DNA of 64,000 bases, taken from NCBI RefSeq assembly GCF_902498185.1, contig NZ_CABVIX010000010.1:1-64000 (forward strand). Direction: 5' to 3'. Made by a program: the position numbers and the translations under genes. A model generated the notes under the pieces. The model searched no databases and was not told the DNA's origin. It worked only from the letters and a program-made list of their open reading frames with translations. This DNA is from Pseudomonas fluorescens. GTDB lineage: Bacteria > Pseudomonadota > Gammaproteobacteria > Pseudomonadales > Pseudomonadaceae. Positions 17,406 to 26,259 of the stretch are shown piece after piece; position 1 is the stretch's first letter, and every line of letters starts with the position of its first letter.

Positions 17406-19325
17406 TCAGACGCGGAAATGGCTGACCATGGTCTGCAGCTGATTCCCCAGGCGTGCCAGCTCGACGCTGGAGGCGGCTGTCTCTTCACTCGCAGCGGATG
17501 TCTGCTCCGACACATCGCGCACATTCAGGATGCTGCGGGTGATCTCCTCGGCCACGGCACTCTGCTGTTCCGCGGCTGCGGCGATCTGCTGGTTCATCGA
17601 CTGGATGTTCGACACCGTGCGCGTGATGCTTTCCAGCGAGGCACCGGCCTTGCGGGTCAGCTCGACGCTGCTGTCGGTGAGGGTACGGCTGCCGAGCATT
17701 ACATTGGCCACCTGCTGGGTGCCGTTCTGCAGGCTGGCGACCAGCTCTTCGATCTCTTCGGTAGACTTCTGCGTGCGTTGGGCCAGCCCGCGCACTTCAT
17801 CAGCCACCACCGCGAAGCCGCGCCCGGCCTCACCGGCACGAGCCGCCTCGATGGCGGCATTGAGCGCCAGCAGATTGGTCTGCTCGGCCACCGACTTGAT
17901 CACGTCCATGACGCTACCAATCTTCTGGCTTTCCTGCTGCAGCAGCTCCATGGCTTCGGTAGAGCGTTTGACTTCCTGCGCCAGGCGCTCGATCTGGCTG
18001 ATCGCTTCGCCTACCACTCGGTCGCCGGTACGCGCCTGGCCATCGGCTTCGGTCGCGGCCTGCGAGGCCTGCTCGGCATTTCGCGCGACTTCCTGCACGG
18101 TCGTGGCCATCTCGTGCATGGCGGTAGCGACCTGGTCGGTCTCGTCCTTCTGGCTGTTGACGCCGGCGCTGGTCTGCTCGGTGACCGCCGACAGCTCTTC
18201 GGCGGCGCTGGCGATCTGGGTAACGCCATCGCGAATACCGGAGATCAAGTCGCGCAGGGTAGTGCCCATGCGTGCGATGCCTTGTTGCAGCACGCCCAGT
18301 TCGTCGCGACGGGTGACGCGCACGTCATGGGTCAGGTCGCCAGCGGCAATCTTTTCCACGACTTCCAGAGTTTCGCGCAGTGGGCGGGTAATCTGGCGGG
18401 TGATCAGGACGGCAGCCAACACGCCAACCAGCAAGGCCAGCAAGGTGGCAATGATCTGCAGCGTGCGAGCCTCGGCGCTTTCGCTGTCACGGCGGTCGAG
18501 CTGGATCTTGTACAGCTGGTCGCTGATCTTGACGATGGTCGCGCCTTCAACGGTCATTTCCTGGCGAGCTTGGGCAATGACCGCGAGGGTATCGCGGAAC
18601 TGGCGCAGGGAATCGCGGAACGCGACCATTTCAGTCTCGAACTGCTGTACGCGTGCGGCTTCGCTGGGCAACTGCTGCCTGAGGGCGTCGATGCCGACCA
18701 GGGCGGTTTCCAGCTGGGTCAATGCGGCCTGCTCGGCGCTGGCGTTGGCGTCGGCGATATAGCTGCGGGTTTCCAGACGGGCCTGGGCCAATTGTTGCTT
18801 GGCAGCGCTGACCACCTGGTACTGCTGCAGGCGAACCGCATCGGTCTCCGGCTGGTCGAGCACGCTCCGGCCGGTGGCATCGAGTGCCTGATCGGCGCGG
18901 TTCGCGATCTGCATCATGTTTTCTCGAACTGCCTGGCGGCTTTTGTACCCAGCCCGCATCTTTTCCAGAGAGACCTGGTACTGGCTGATCACATCGCCCA
19001 GCTCGCGCAGCAGCTTGACGTTCTCGGGACTGGTGAAGCTGGCGAGCAGCTTCTGCTGCTGCGCGCCGAAGGCATCGAGCTTGACCTTGACGGTAGCGGC
19101 TGCAGCGTCGTCACCATTGGTCAGCATGTACTGCAGGCGAGTGACGCGCAGGTTGGTCAGATCATTGTTGAGCTGACCGATGTCGCCCATCCAGTTACTG
19201 CGGTTGATGAGACTGCCCAGGCTGTTCCAGCCCGTCAGGGCCAGCAGCCCGGTCAGCACGAGCACCAGGCCGAAGCCCAGGCCCAGTTTAAGGTTGACGC
19301 TGATGTTGGCAAACCAGCTGTTCAT
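17406..19325 (-). CDS. mcpS: Methyl-accepting chemotaxis protein, McpS-type with HBM sensor domain
   Basis: A 639-residue chemoreceptor, the length of P. putida McpS. TM1 is at about residues 11-31, a long all-helical periplasmic region at about 32-285 fits the helical bimodular (HBM) domain, and TM2 is near 287-308. A HAMP domain and the cytoplasmic coiled-coil hairpin follow, with the conserved tip EQTNLLALNAAIEAARAGE. McpS senses TCA-cycle intermediates such as malate and succinate. The C-terminus (SHFRV) lacks a CheR-tethering pentapeptide. A sigma-28-type promoter lies upstream. The orthology call rests on domain type, length and the neighbouring ggt and pcaHG. Confidence 0.9.
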   Translation of the reverse strand: MNSWFANISVNLKLGLGFGLVLVLTGLLALTGWNSLGSLINRSNWMGDIGQLNNDLTNLRVTRLQYMLTNGDDAAAATVKVKLDAFGAQQQKLLASFTSPENVKLLRELGDVISQYQVSLEKMRAGYKSRQAVRENMMQIANRADQALDATGRSVLDQPETDAVRLQQYQVVSAAKQQLAQARLETRSYIADANASAEQAALTQLETALVGIDALRQQLPSEAARVQQFETEMVAFRDSLRQFRDTLAVIAQARQEMTVEGATIVKISDQLYKIQLDRRDSESAEARTLQIIATLLALLVGVLAAVLITRQITRPLRETLEVVEKIAAGDLTHDVRVTRRDELGVLQQGIARMGTTLRDLISGIRDGVTQIASAAEELSAVTEQTSAGVNSQKDETDQVATAMHEMATTVQEVARNAEQASQAATEADGQARTGDRVVGEAISQIERLAQEVKRSTEAMELLQQESQKIGSVMDVIKSVAEQTNLLALNAAIEAARAGEAGRGFAVVADEVRGLAQRTQKSTEEIEELVASLQNGTQQVANVMLGSRTLTDSSVELTRKAGASLESITRTVSNIQSMNQQIAAAAEQQSAVAEEITRSILNVRDVSEQTSAASEETAASSVELARLGNQLQTMVSHFRV

Positions 19326-19411
19326 GCACGCTCTCCAGAAATTGTTCGCTCACTTGATCTTGATCTGGCGGACGTTGTCTTTCTTGAGAGCCCGCTGATT
19401 TCGTGCATGTG

Positions 19412-19438
19412 TTATCGGCGGGTATCGCGGAAGCTGAA
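19412..19438 (-). promoter_or_regulatory. Sigma-28 (FliA) promoter of mcpS
   Basis: Reading on the minus strand, TTCAGCTT (-35) is followed by exactly 11 bases and then GCCGATAA (-10). The -10 is a perfect match to the FliA consensus and the -35 matches TAAAGTTT at 5 of 8 positions. The site is about 85 bases upstream of the mcpS start. This would place the receptor in the flagellar class-4 regulon. Confidence 0.75.
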
Positions 19439-19465
19439 ACGCTTTTTTTGCTTAATTGCCTCCTG

Positions 19466-20344
19466 TCAGAGGCCCCGGGCGCTGAACGTATCGCAATCGG
19501 TCACCTCTCCTGTGGCAAAGCCGGTCTTGAACCATTTCACCCGCTGCGCGGAAGTGCCGTGGGTGAAGGAGTCCGGTACGACGCGTCCCTGGCCCTGCTG
19601 CTGCAAGCGGTCATCGCCGATGGCATTGGCGGCGTTGAGGGCTTCTTCCACATCACCCGGTTCCAGCCAGTTCAGGCGCTTTTGCGCCTGGAAAGCCCAG
19701 ACACCGGCCAGGCAGTCGGCCTGCAGTTCCTGGCGTACCAGCAGCCCGTCTGTGCCCTCCATGCGCTGGCCACGCTGGCGGGCGGCCTGGACCTGCTTCG
19801 AGACGCCGAGCAGCGTCTGCACGTGATGGCCGATCTCGTGGGCGATCACATAGGCCTGGGCGAAGTCGCCGGCGGCGGAGAAGCGTTGTTCCATCTCGCG
19901 GAAGAAGGTCATGTCCAGGTACACCTTCTGGTCGGCAGGACAGTAGAACGGGCCAACGGCCGAAGAGGCAAAGCCGCAGGCTGAATTCACCTGACCGCTG
20001 AACAGCACCAGGGTCGGATCGCGGTACTGGCGGCCGCCCTGAGCAAACAGCGCCTTCCAGGTGTCTTCGGTGTCGCCCAGCACCGAGGCAACGAACTCGG
20101 CCTGTTCGTCGTTGGCCGGCGGCGCCTGGCCGCTGGTGCCGGAGGTCGCCCCCTGCTGCTGCATCTGCCCGGTGAGCTGACCGAGAATCTGCAAGGGATC
20201 TTGTCCGGTAATCCAGCCAATGCCAACGATCAGCAGGATGGCGCCGATGCCCAAGCCCTTGCCGCCGCCGAAGCGCATGCCGCCACCGCCCTCGCCACGA
20301 GCATCGACCACATTGTCGCTACGCCTGCCTTTTCGCCATTGCAT
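19466..20344 (-). CDS. Neutral zinc metallopeptidase, YpfJ family
   Basis: A 292-residue membrane-anchored protein. The N-terminus is charged and glycine-rich, followed by one hydrophobic segment at about residues 31-47 (LGIGAILLIVGIGW), a low-complexity linker rich in Gln, Gly and Ala, then the peptidase domain. The zinc-binding HEIGH motif occupies residues 169-173. Family members are uncharacterised putative metalloproteases (YpfJ/zinc_metallopeptidase). It is divergent from pcaHG, with a 204-bp spacer carrying a PcaQ-like box, and ends 27 bases short of the mcpS promoter. Confidence 0.9.
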   Translation of the reverse strand: MQWRKGRRSDNVVDARGEGGGGMRFGGGKGLGIGAILLIVGIGWITGQDPLQILGQLTGQMQQQGATSGTSGQAPPANDEQAEFVASVLGDTEDTWKALFAQGGRQYRDPTLVLFSGQVNSACGFASSAVGPFYCPADQKVYLDMTFFREMEQRFSAAGDFAQAYVIAHEIGHHVQTLLGVSKQVQAARQRGQRMEGTDGLLVRQELQADCLAGVWAFQAQKRLNWLEPGDVEEALNAANAIGDDRLQQQGQGRVVPDSFTHGTSAQRVKWFKTGFATGEVTDCDTFSARGL

Positions 20345-20422
20345 GGATGCTCTCCCGCATCAGGAAATATGGGAACAAAGATTAGTCCAGCCAAGCCACC
20401 CACGAGAGGCGTGTACAGCCGA

Positions 20423-20440
20423 CATAACCGTTTGGTTATG
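20423..20440. promoter_or_regulatory. PcaQ-like LTTR box upstream of pcaHG
   Basis: CATAACC-GTTT-GGTTATG is a 7-bp inverted repeat with a 4-base spacer. Its core, ATAACC-N4-GGTTAT, matches the PcaQ binding consensus described in rhizobia (ATAACC-N4-GGTTAA) at 11 of 12 fixed positions. It lies 109 bp upstream of the pcaH start, a fitting place for a LysR activator site. No pcaQ gene is in the window. Confidence 0.65.
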
Positions 20441-20548
20441 CATGCGACAGCGGTTTTCAGTATTCAGCTCCCGCTACTTGTCCGACACTGCACGCTCGCC
20501 TGCCACGCACAGGCGACCCGATAATTCCAAGAGAGAGAGGAAACCGGC

Positions 20549-21268
20549 ATGCCTGCCCAGGACACCAGCCGCTTTGTGATCCGTGATCGCAACTGGCACC
20601 CCAAGGCCTTGACCCCTGACTACAAGACCTCGACGATGCGCTCCCCGCGCCAGGCACTGGTCAGCATCCCCCAGTCGATCAGCGAGAGCACCGGCCCTGA
20701 CTTCTCGCACCTGGGCTTCGGACCCCATGACAACGACCTGCTGCTGAACTTCAATAGTGGCGGCCTGCCGATTGGCGAGCGCGTCATCGTTGCCGGGCGC
20801 GTGTGCGACCAATACGGCAAGCCCGTGCCCAACACCTTGGTGGAAATGTGGCAAGCCAACGCGGGTGGCCGCTACCGCCACAAGAACGATCGCTACCTGG
20901 CGCCGCTCGATCCCAATTTCGGCGGTGTAGGCCGCACCCTCACGGACAGCCAGGGCTATTACAGCTTCCGCACCATCAAGCCCGGCCCTTACCCATGGCG
21001 CAACGGGCCTAACGACTGGCGTCCGGCGCATATCCACGTCTCGGTCAGCGGGCCGTCGATTGCAACCCGCCTGATCACCCAGCTTTATTTCGAGGGTGAC
21101 CCGCTCATCCCCCTGTGCCCGATCGTCAAGTCCATCGCCAACCCTGAGGCGGTGCAGCAACTGATCGCCAAGCTCGACATGAGCAACGCCAACCCGATGG
21201 ATTGCCTGGCCTACCGCTTTGATATCGTCCTGCGCGGCCAACGCCAGACCCACTTCGAAAACTGCTGA
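20549..21268 (+). CDS. pcaH: Protocatechuate 3,4-dioxygenase beta subunit
   Basis: A 239-residue intradiol ring-cleavage dioxygenase subunit that carries the catalytic non-haem iron. The four Fe(III) ligands are visible as Tyr109 (GGRYRHK), Tyr148 (GPYPW), His161 and His163 (AHIHV), one higher than the mature P. putida numbering. It cleaves protocatechuate to 3-carboxy-cis,cis-muconate in the beta-ketoadipate pathway. The start follows an AGAGAGAGG ribosome site. pcaG begins 11 bases downstream. The upstream PcaQ-like box suggests LysR-type activation. Confidence 0.97.
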   Translation: MPAQDTSRFVIRDRNWHPKALTPDYKTSTMRSPRQALVSIPQSISESTGPDFSHLGFGPHDNDLLLNFNSGGLPIGERVIVAGRVCDQYGKPVPNTLVEMWQANAGGRYRHKNDRYLAPLDPNFGGVGRTLTDSQGYYSFRTIKPGPYPWRNGPNDWRPAHIHVSVSGPSIATRLITQLYFEGDPLIPLCPIVKSIANPEAVQQLIAKLDMSNANPMDCLAYRFDIVLRGQRQTHFENC

Positions 21269-21279
21269 GGAGGCTCGTC

Positions 21280-21885
21280 ATGCCTATCGAACTGCTGCCC
21301 GAGACCCCGTCGCAGACCGCCGGCCCCTATGTGCACATTGGCCTGGCCCTTGAAGCGGCGGGCAACCCACCCCGCGACCGCGAGATCTGGAACCGCCTGG
21401 CCCAGCGCGATGCGGCTGGCGAGCACATTGTGCTGATCGGCCATGTCTACGACGGAAATGGTCATCTGGTGCGTGATTCGTTTCTGGAGTTCTGGCAGGC
21501 CGATGCCGCAGGCCAGTACATCGACGACTACAACCCTGAAAACGCCTTCAACAGCTTTGGCCGCACCGCCACGACCTTCGATGCGGGCGAGTGGGCGCTG
21601 CACACGGTCAAGCCCGGCGTGGTGAACAACGGCGCAGGCCTGCCGATGGCTCCGCATATCAATGTCAGCCTGTTTGCCCGGGGGATCAATATCCACCTGC
21701 ACACGCGGCTGTACTTCGAGGACGAGGCCGAGGCCAACGCAAGGTGCCCGGTGTTGAATCTGATCGAGCAGCCGCAACGGCGCGAGACATTGATCGCACG
21801 GCGATGCGAGGTGGAGGGGAAGACGGCGTACCGGTTCGATATCCGGATCCAGGGGGAGGGGGAGACGGTGTTCTTCGATTTCTGA
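21280..21885 (+). CDS. pcaG: Protocatechuate 3,4-dioxygenase alpha subunit
   Basis: A 201-residue intradiol dioxygenase subunit, the non-catalytic partner of PcaH that shapes the active-site mouth. It begins MPIELLPETPSQTAGPYVHIGLA, typical of PcaG, and lacks the full iron ligand set (for example PHINVSL where PcaH has AHIHVSV). It forms the (alpha-beta)n-Fe enzyme with PcaH. It is the last gene of the pcaHG operon and ends at a large hairpin. Confidence 0.97.
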   Translation: MPIELLPETPSQTAGPYVHIGLALEAAGNPPRDREIWNRLAQRDAAGEHIVLIGHVYDGNGHLVRDSFLEFWQADAAGQYIDDYNPENAFNSFGRTATTFDAGEWALHTVKPGVVNNGAGLPMAPHINVSLFARGINIHLHTRLYFEDEAEANARCPVLNLIEQPQRRETLIARRCEVEGKTAYRFDIRIQGEGETVFFDF

Positions 21886-21891
21886 TGCAAG

Positions 21892-21941
21892 ACCGCGCCG
21901 CTGCTATTGGCTGGCAAGCCAGCGGATAGCAGCGGCGCGGT
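21892..21941. repeat. Long nested palindrome (REP-like) between pcaG and trmA
   Basis: A 16-bp outer stem (21892-21907 with 21926-21941, arm ACCGCGCCGCTGCTAT) encloses an inner GCTGGC-AA-GCCAGC hairpin at 21910-21923. It lies between convergent genes and likely acts as a bidirectional terminator. The GCTGGC/GCCAGC core is shared with the element at 62788-62828, which suggests a repeated extragenic family. Confidence 0.65.
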
Positions 21942-21948
21942 GAATGCG

Positions 21949-23034
21949 TTAACGCCGGACCAGCAGCACTCCGCTTTCCATGTGGTGGGTATACGGGAAC
22001 TGGTCGAACACCGCGCACCGCTCTACCCGGTGCGTGTCCTGCAGCTGGGCAATGTTGGCCGCCAGCGTCTGCGGGTTGCAGGAGATGTACAGGATGCGCT
22101 CGAAGCGGCGTGTCAGCTCGCAGGTGTCCGGGTCCATCCCGGCACGGGGCGGGTCGACGAACACGCTGCCGAAGTCGTAGCTTTTCAGGTCGATCCCTTC
22201 CAGGCGGCGGAAAGGCCGTACTTCGTTGAGGGCCTCGGTCAACTCTTCGGCCGACAGGCGCACCAGGCGCACGTTGTCGACGCCGTTGTCAGCCAGGTTG
22301 TGCAGCGCGGCATTCACCGAGGTCTTGCTGATCTCGGTGGCCAGCACCTTGCGCACTCGGGTCGCGAGGGGCAGGGTGAAGTTGCCATTGCCGCAGTACA
22401 ACTCCAGCAGGTCGTCATCGCGCTCGCCCAGGGCCTCGTAGGCCCAGCCAAGCATCTTTTCGTTCACAGTGCCGTTGGGCTGGGTGAAGGCACCCTCCGG
22501 TTGGCGATACCGGAATGTACGCCCGGCAACATCGAGCGACTCGACGGCGTAGTCACGCCCGATCACCACGCGCTTGCCCTTCGAGCGGCCGATGATGCTC
22601 ACGCCCAGCCCGGCGGACAACTGCTGTGCTTCGGCTTCCCATGTCTCGTCCAGTGGACGGTGGTAGCAGAGGGTGATCATCGCGTCGCCCGCGAGGGTGG
22701 TCAGGAACTCTACCTGGAACAACTTGAAGCTCAGCGCATGGCTGGCTTGCCAGGCGGCCTTCAGGCGTGGCATCAGGTCGTTGATCTGCAGGCTGGCGAT
22801 AGGGAAGTCGTCGATCAGGATCGGCGTGTACTTGTCCCCAGGGGAAAACATCGCGTAGTGGCGCTGCTCGTTTTCGCGCCACAGGCGAAACTCGGCGCGC
22901 AGCCGGTAATGCTCGCGCGGCGAGTCGAAGACGGCAGGCTCCGGCGCACCGAAAGGCGCCAGCAGTTCGCGTAGCCGCTCGACCTTGGCGGCCAGTTGCT
23001 CGGGGTAGCTCGAAGGGTCGAAGACAGCACTCAT
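21949..23034 (-). CDS. trmA: tRNA (uracil-5-)-methyltransferase
   Basis: A 361-residue SAM-dependent enzyme that makes ribothymidine at position 54 of the tRNA T-loop. Signatures are the SAM motif LLELYCGNGNFTLPLA near residue 210, FVDPPRAGMD near 293, the catalytic nucleophile Cys319 in ISCNPQTL, and the general base Glu353 in HHMESGVLL. Length matches TrmA (361-366). Its start codon overlaps the stop of the upstream permease gene by ATGA, so the two are co-transcribed. Confidence 0.96.
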   Translation of the reverse strand: MSAVFDPSSYPEQLAAKVERLRELLAPFGAPEPAVFDSPREHYRLRAEFRLWRENEQRHYAMFSPGDKYTPILIDDFPIASLQINDLMPRLKAAWQASHALSFKLFQVEFLTTLAGDAMITLCYHRPLDETWEAEAQQLSAGLGVSIIGRSKGKRVVIGRDYAVESLDVAGRTFRYRQPEGAFTQPNGTVNEKMLGWAYEALGERDDDLLELYCGNGNFTLPLATRVRKVLATEISKTSVNAALHNLADNGVDNVRLVRLSAEELTEALNEVRPFRRLEGIDLKSYDFGSVFVDPPRAGMDPDTCELTRRFERILYISCNPQTLAANIAQLQDTHRVERCAVFDQFPYTHHMESGVLLVRR

Positions 23035-24326
23035 GCGTTGAACCAGCCCAGCTTGATGACAAAGAGAATGGACAGGATCACCAGCGCAGGATTCAGGTCA
23101 CGGTAGCGACCGGAGAGCAGCTTGATGGCCGTCCAGGCGATGAAACCGAACGCGATGCCGTTGGCGATCGAGTAGGTCAGCGGCATGGCCAGCGCCGTCA
23201 CCACCACGGGCGCGGCTTCGGTGACGTCGTCCCAGTTTATTTCCGCCAGGCCCGAGGCCATCAGGACGGCGACGAACAGCAGTGCCGGCGCCGTGGCGAA
23301 GGCAGGCACGCTCCCGGCCAGCGGGGCGAAGAACAAGGCCAGCAGGAACAGTACCGCCACCACGATGGCGGTCAGACCCGTGCGGCCACCGGCGCTCACG
23401 CCCGCCGCCGATTCGATGTAGCTGGTAGTGGTCGAGGTGCCGAGCAACGAACCCGCCATGGCAGCGGTACTGTCCGCGATCAGGGCGCGACCCATCTTCG
23501 GCATGTGGCCATCCTTGCCCATCAGGCCCGCGCGCTTGGCGACGCCGATCAGGGTGCCGGAGTTGTCGAACAGGTCGACGAACAGGAAGGCGAAGATCAC
23601 GCTGACCAGGCCCACATCGAGCGCGCCCATGATGTCCAGCTGCAGGAAGGTCGGTGCCAGCGACGGCGGCATCGACACTACGCCCGCGAATGGCGTGAAG
23701 CCCAGCACGATCGATACCACGGTCACGGCGAGAATCCCGATCAGCACGGCGCCGCGAAGTTTCATGGCCTCCAGGGCGACGATCAGGAAGAAGCCCAGGG
23801 TCGCCAGGATCGGTGCCGGCTGCCGAAGATCGCCCAGGCCTACCAGGGTGGCCGGGTTATCGACGACGATACCTGCGTTATGCAGCGCGATCAGCGCCAG
23901 GAACAGGCCAATGCCCGCAGCAATGGCCGAGCGCAGCGGCAGCGGGATGCTGTTGACGATCCATTCGCGGATGCGAAAGATCGACAGCAGGAAGAACAGC
24001 ACCGCGGAGAGGAACACCGCGCCCAGCGCCACCTGCCAGGTGTGGCCCATGTGCAGGACCACCGTGTAGGTGAAGAAGGCGTTCAGGCCCATGCCAGGCG
24101 CCAGCGCGATCGGATAGTTGGCGATCAGACCCATCGTCACCGAGCCGATGGCCGCGGCGAGGCAGGTCGCGACGAAGATCGCGCCCTTGTCCATGCCCGT
24201 CTCGCCGAGGATGCTCGGGTTGACGAACAGGATGTAGGCCATGGCCAGGAACGTGGTGATACCCGCAAGTATCTCGGTGCGCACGTTGGTATCGTGCGCT
24301 TTCAGTTGAAACAGCCTTTCCAGCAT
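23031..24326 (-). CDS. NCS2-family purine permease, AzgA-like
   Basis: A 431-residue polytopic membrane protein of the AzgA subgroup (adenine, guanine and hypoxanthine transport). Family motifs include TEILAGITTFLAMAYILFVNP at the N-terminus, LAPGMGLNAFFTYTVV near residue 85, and TTSYIESAAGVSAGGRTGLTA around residue 310. I chose the ATG at 24326 (MLERLFQLKAH), the usual family start; the frame is open further up. It is translationally coupled to trmA. The exact purine specificity cannot be deduced. Confidence 0.92.
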   Translation of the reverse strand: MLERLFQLKAHDTNVRTEILAGITTFLAMAYILFVNPSILGETGMDKGAIFVATCLAAAIGSVTMGLIANYPIALAPGMGLNAFFTYTVVLHMGHTWQVALGAVFLSAVLFFLLSIFRIREWIVNSIPLPLRSAIAAGIGLFLALIALHNAGIVVDNPATLVGLGDLRQPAPILATLGFFLIVALEAMKLRGAVLIGILAVTVVSIVLGFTPFAGVVSMPPSLAPTFLQLDIMGALDVGLVSVIFAFLFVDLFDNSGTLIGVAKRAGLMGKDGHMPKMGRALIADSTAAMAGSLLGTSTTTSYIESAAGVSAGGRTGLTAIVVAVLFLLALFFAPLAGSVPAFATAPALLFVAVLMASGLAEINWDDVTEAAPVVVTALAMPLTYSIANGIAFGFIAWTAIKLLSGRYRDLNPALVILSILFVIKLGWFNA

Positions 24327-24528
24327 GCCCGCTCCCCATGACGCTCCAGCGCCGCGAAAATGTATCGACCCCATCAGCAAAGCACAGACCGTACCAGGCG
24401 CCGTGTTTTATCCGGGGTGAAAAAAGCCGCGCATCATACCAGCATGGTTGCCAGGCGGTAATGCGTGTTGCAGTACACTTGATCGATACCTCCGTATCAC
24501 CGTCGCCATTCCACACTACTTTTCGTTG

Positions 24529-25017
24529 ATGAACTCCATGCGACTGATCGATTATCACGGCCTGTCTGCGCTTCAACGCAGCCAGTTGATCGACATCGAC
24601 TTGCAGCCTGGACAGGTGCGCTTTGCCGGCGATATCTCCAGCGCGCTGTACATTCTGCTCAGCGTCCACAGCGATGACCGGCGTGGCGTTGCGTTGCTGG
24701 TGGACGACACGCCCAGGGCGTTCATGCTGATCGAGCGCGGGGCGCACCTGCCGGCATGGGCCGAGCCTGACGCGGTAACGCTCAGCGCCTTGCAGGTCGA
24801 CTGGCGGTGCCAGGGCCGAGGCTTTGGGCGCTTCTGCATGACCGCGCTGCCTGCATTGGTGCGCGGCGTGTGGCCACAGGCCCGAAGAATGCAATTGTCG
24901 GTAGATCCACAGAATGAGGCAGCCATTGCGCTGTATCTCTCCACCGGCTGGTGCGTTAGCGGAGAGGGGTACCGGGCCCGGCTCGGCCGTGAGCGCGTGA
25001 TGACGCTACGGCTCTAG
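24529..25017 (+). CDS. GNAT-family N-acetyltransferase
   Basis: A 162-residue protein with the GNAT fold. Motif A, the acetyl-CoA pyrophosphate loop, reads LQVDWRCQGRGFGRF (RxxGxG) near residue 90. Motif B reads LSVDPQNEAAIALYLSTGW near residue 125. ATG codons at 24529 and 24538 are both possible starts, with only a weak ribosome site for either. The substrate is unknown. It is divergent from the purine permease gene and convergent with the MFS gene, 9 bases apart. Confidence 0.85.
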   Translation: MNSMRLIDYHGLSALQRSQLIDIDLQPGQVRFAGDISSALYILLSVHSDDRRGVALLVDDTPRAFMLIERGAHLPAWAEPDAVTLSALQVDWRCQGRGFGRFCMTALPALVRGVWPQARRMQLSVDPQNEAAIALYLSTGWCVSGEGYRARLGRERVMTLRL

Positions 25018-25026
25018 TTGCTGGGT

Positions 25027-26259
25027 TCAGGTGTCCTGGCGTTTGCTGTGCATGTGGTCGCGGCCTGCCAGGGTCGGGAACAGCTTGATCCACACTCCGG
25101 TCACCACCAGCGTGCCGACGCCCCCAAGCACCACCGCTGGCACTGTGCCAAACCAGTGCGCAGTAACCCCCGATTCGAACTCGCCGAGCTGATTCGAGGC
25201 ACCGATGAACAGACCGTTGACCGCACTGACCCGGCCGCGCATCTCATCGGGCGTCTCCAACTGCACGAAGGCGCTGCGGATGACCATGCTGATCATGTCG
25301 GCGGCGCCCAGCACCACCAGCACCGCCAGGGAAAACCAGAAGGAGGTCGACAGGCCGAAGCCGATGGTGGCCACACCGAATATGCCGACGGCGGTGAACA
25401 TCACCCGGCCCACCTTGCGCTCTACCGGGAACCGCGCGAGCCATACCGACATCAGCAGCGCGCCCACCGCAGGCGCCGAGCGCAACAGACCCAGGCCCCA
25501 GGGGCCGGTGAGCAGGATGTCCTTGGCGAATACCGGCAGCAGGGCCGTAGCCCCGCCCAGCAGGACTGCGAACAGGTCGAGCGATATCGCTCCGAGGATG
25601 TCCTGACGGCTGCGGATGAAGCGCACGCCCGCCAACAGAGATTCCAAGGTGGCGCGGCCACGCTGGGCGACTTGCTGGCGGGCATCCAGGCTCAGGGTCA
25701 GCGTGCACGCGATGGCATAGAGAACCACGGTCGGGCCATAGACCCAGAGACTGCCGAAGGCGTATAGAAAGCCGCCTACGGCAGGCGCGACGATGGTCGC
25801 GGCCTGGGTGGCCGATGCCGACGCCGCCACCGCGCGTGGAAACAGTCCAGGCGGCACGACATTAGGCAGCAGCGCCTGGGTTGCCGGCATCTCGAACGAG
25901 CGAGTCGCGCCCAGCATGAAAGCCAGGATAAAGATCATCTCGCGGCTGACACTGTCGCTGGCGCTGGCCACCGCCAGCGACAGTGCGATCAACCCTTGCA
26001 GGCTCTGGCACAGCGCGGCGACGCGGCGGCGGTCGTGGCGGTCGGCGACGTGGCCGGTGTGCAGCATGAACAGCACCCGCGGAGCGAATTCGACCAGGCC
26101 GACCAGGCCCAGGTCGAGCACATTGCCAGTCAGTTGGTACAGGTGCCAGCCAATGGCCACGGTGAGCATCTGAAAGCCGCTGGCGGTGAACACCCGGGCC
26201 AGCCAGAACGCGAGGAAGGGTCGGTGGTGGCGCAACAGTAGGGGGGCGGCGTCTGACAT
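25027..26259 (-). CDS. MFS transporter, DHA3/EntS-like
   Basis: A 410-residue major facilitator of the DHA3 type, to which enterobactin and macrolide exporters belong. It starts MSDAAPLLLRHHRPFLAFWLARVFTASG and shows the loop motif GHVADRHDRRRV (MFS motif A) near residue 70, plus ETPDEMRGRVSAVNGLF in the second half, typical of this subgroup. About 12 membrane segments are expected. The upstream frame extension is rejected because ATG 26259 gives normal length. The substrate is unknown; an efflux role is likely. Confidence 0.88.
   Translation of the reverse strand: MSDAAPLLLRHHRPFLAFWLARVFTASGFQMLTVAIGWHLYQLTGNVLDLGLVGLVEFAPRVLFMLHTGHVADRHDRRRVAALCQSLQGLIALSLAVASASDSVSREMIFILAFMLGATRSFEMPATQALLPNVVPPGLFPRAVAASASATQAATIVAPAVGGFLYAFGSLWVYGPTVVLYAIACTLTLSLDARQQVAQRGRATLESLLAGVRFIRSRQDILGAISLDLFAVLLGGATALLPVFAKDILLTGPWGLGLLRSAPAVGALLMSVWLARFPVERKVGRVMFTAVGIFGVATIGFGLSTSFWFSLAVLVVLGAADMISMVIRSAFVQLETPDEMRGRVSAVNGLFIGASNQLGEFESGVTAHWFGTVPAVVLGGVGTLVVTGVWIKLFPTLAGRDHMHSKRQDT

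Noticed and set aside
17418..19826. 802-codon open frame antisense to mcpS
   Set aside because: No family features. The sense chemoreceptor is certain and the frame spans the mcpS promoter.
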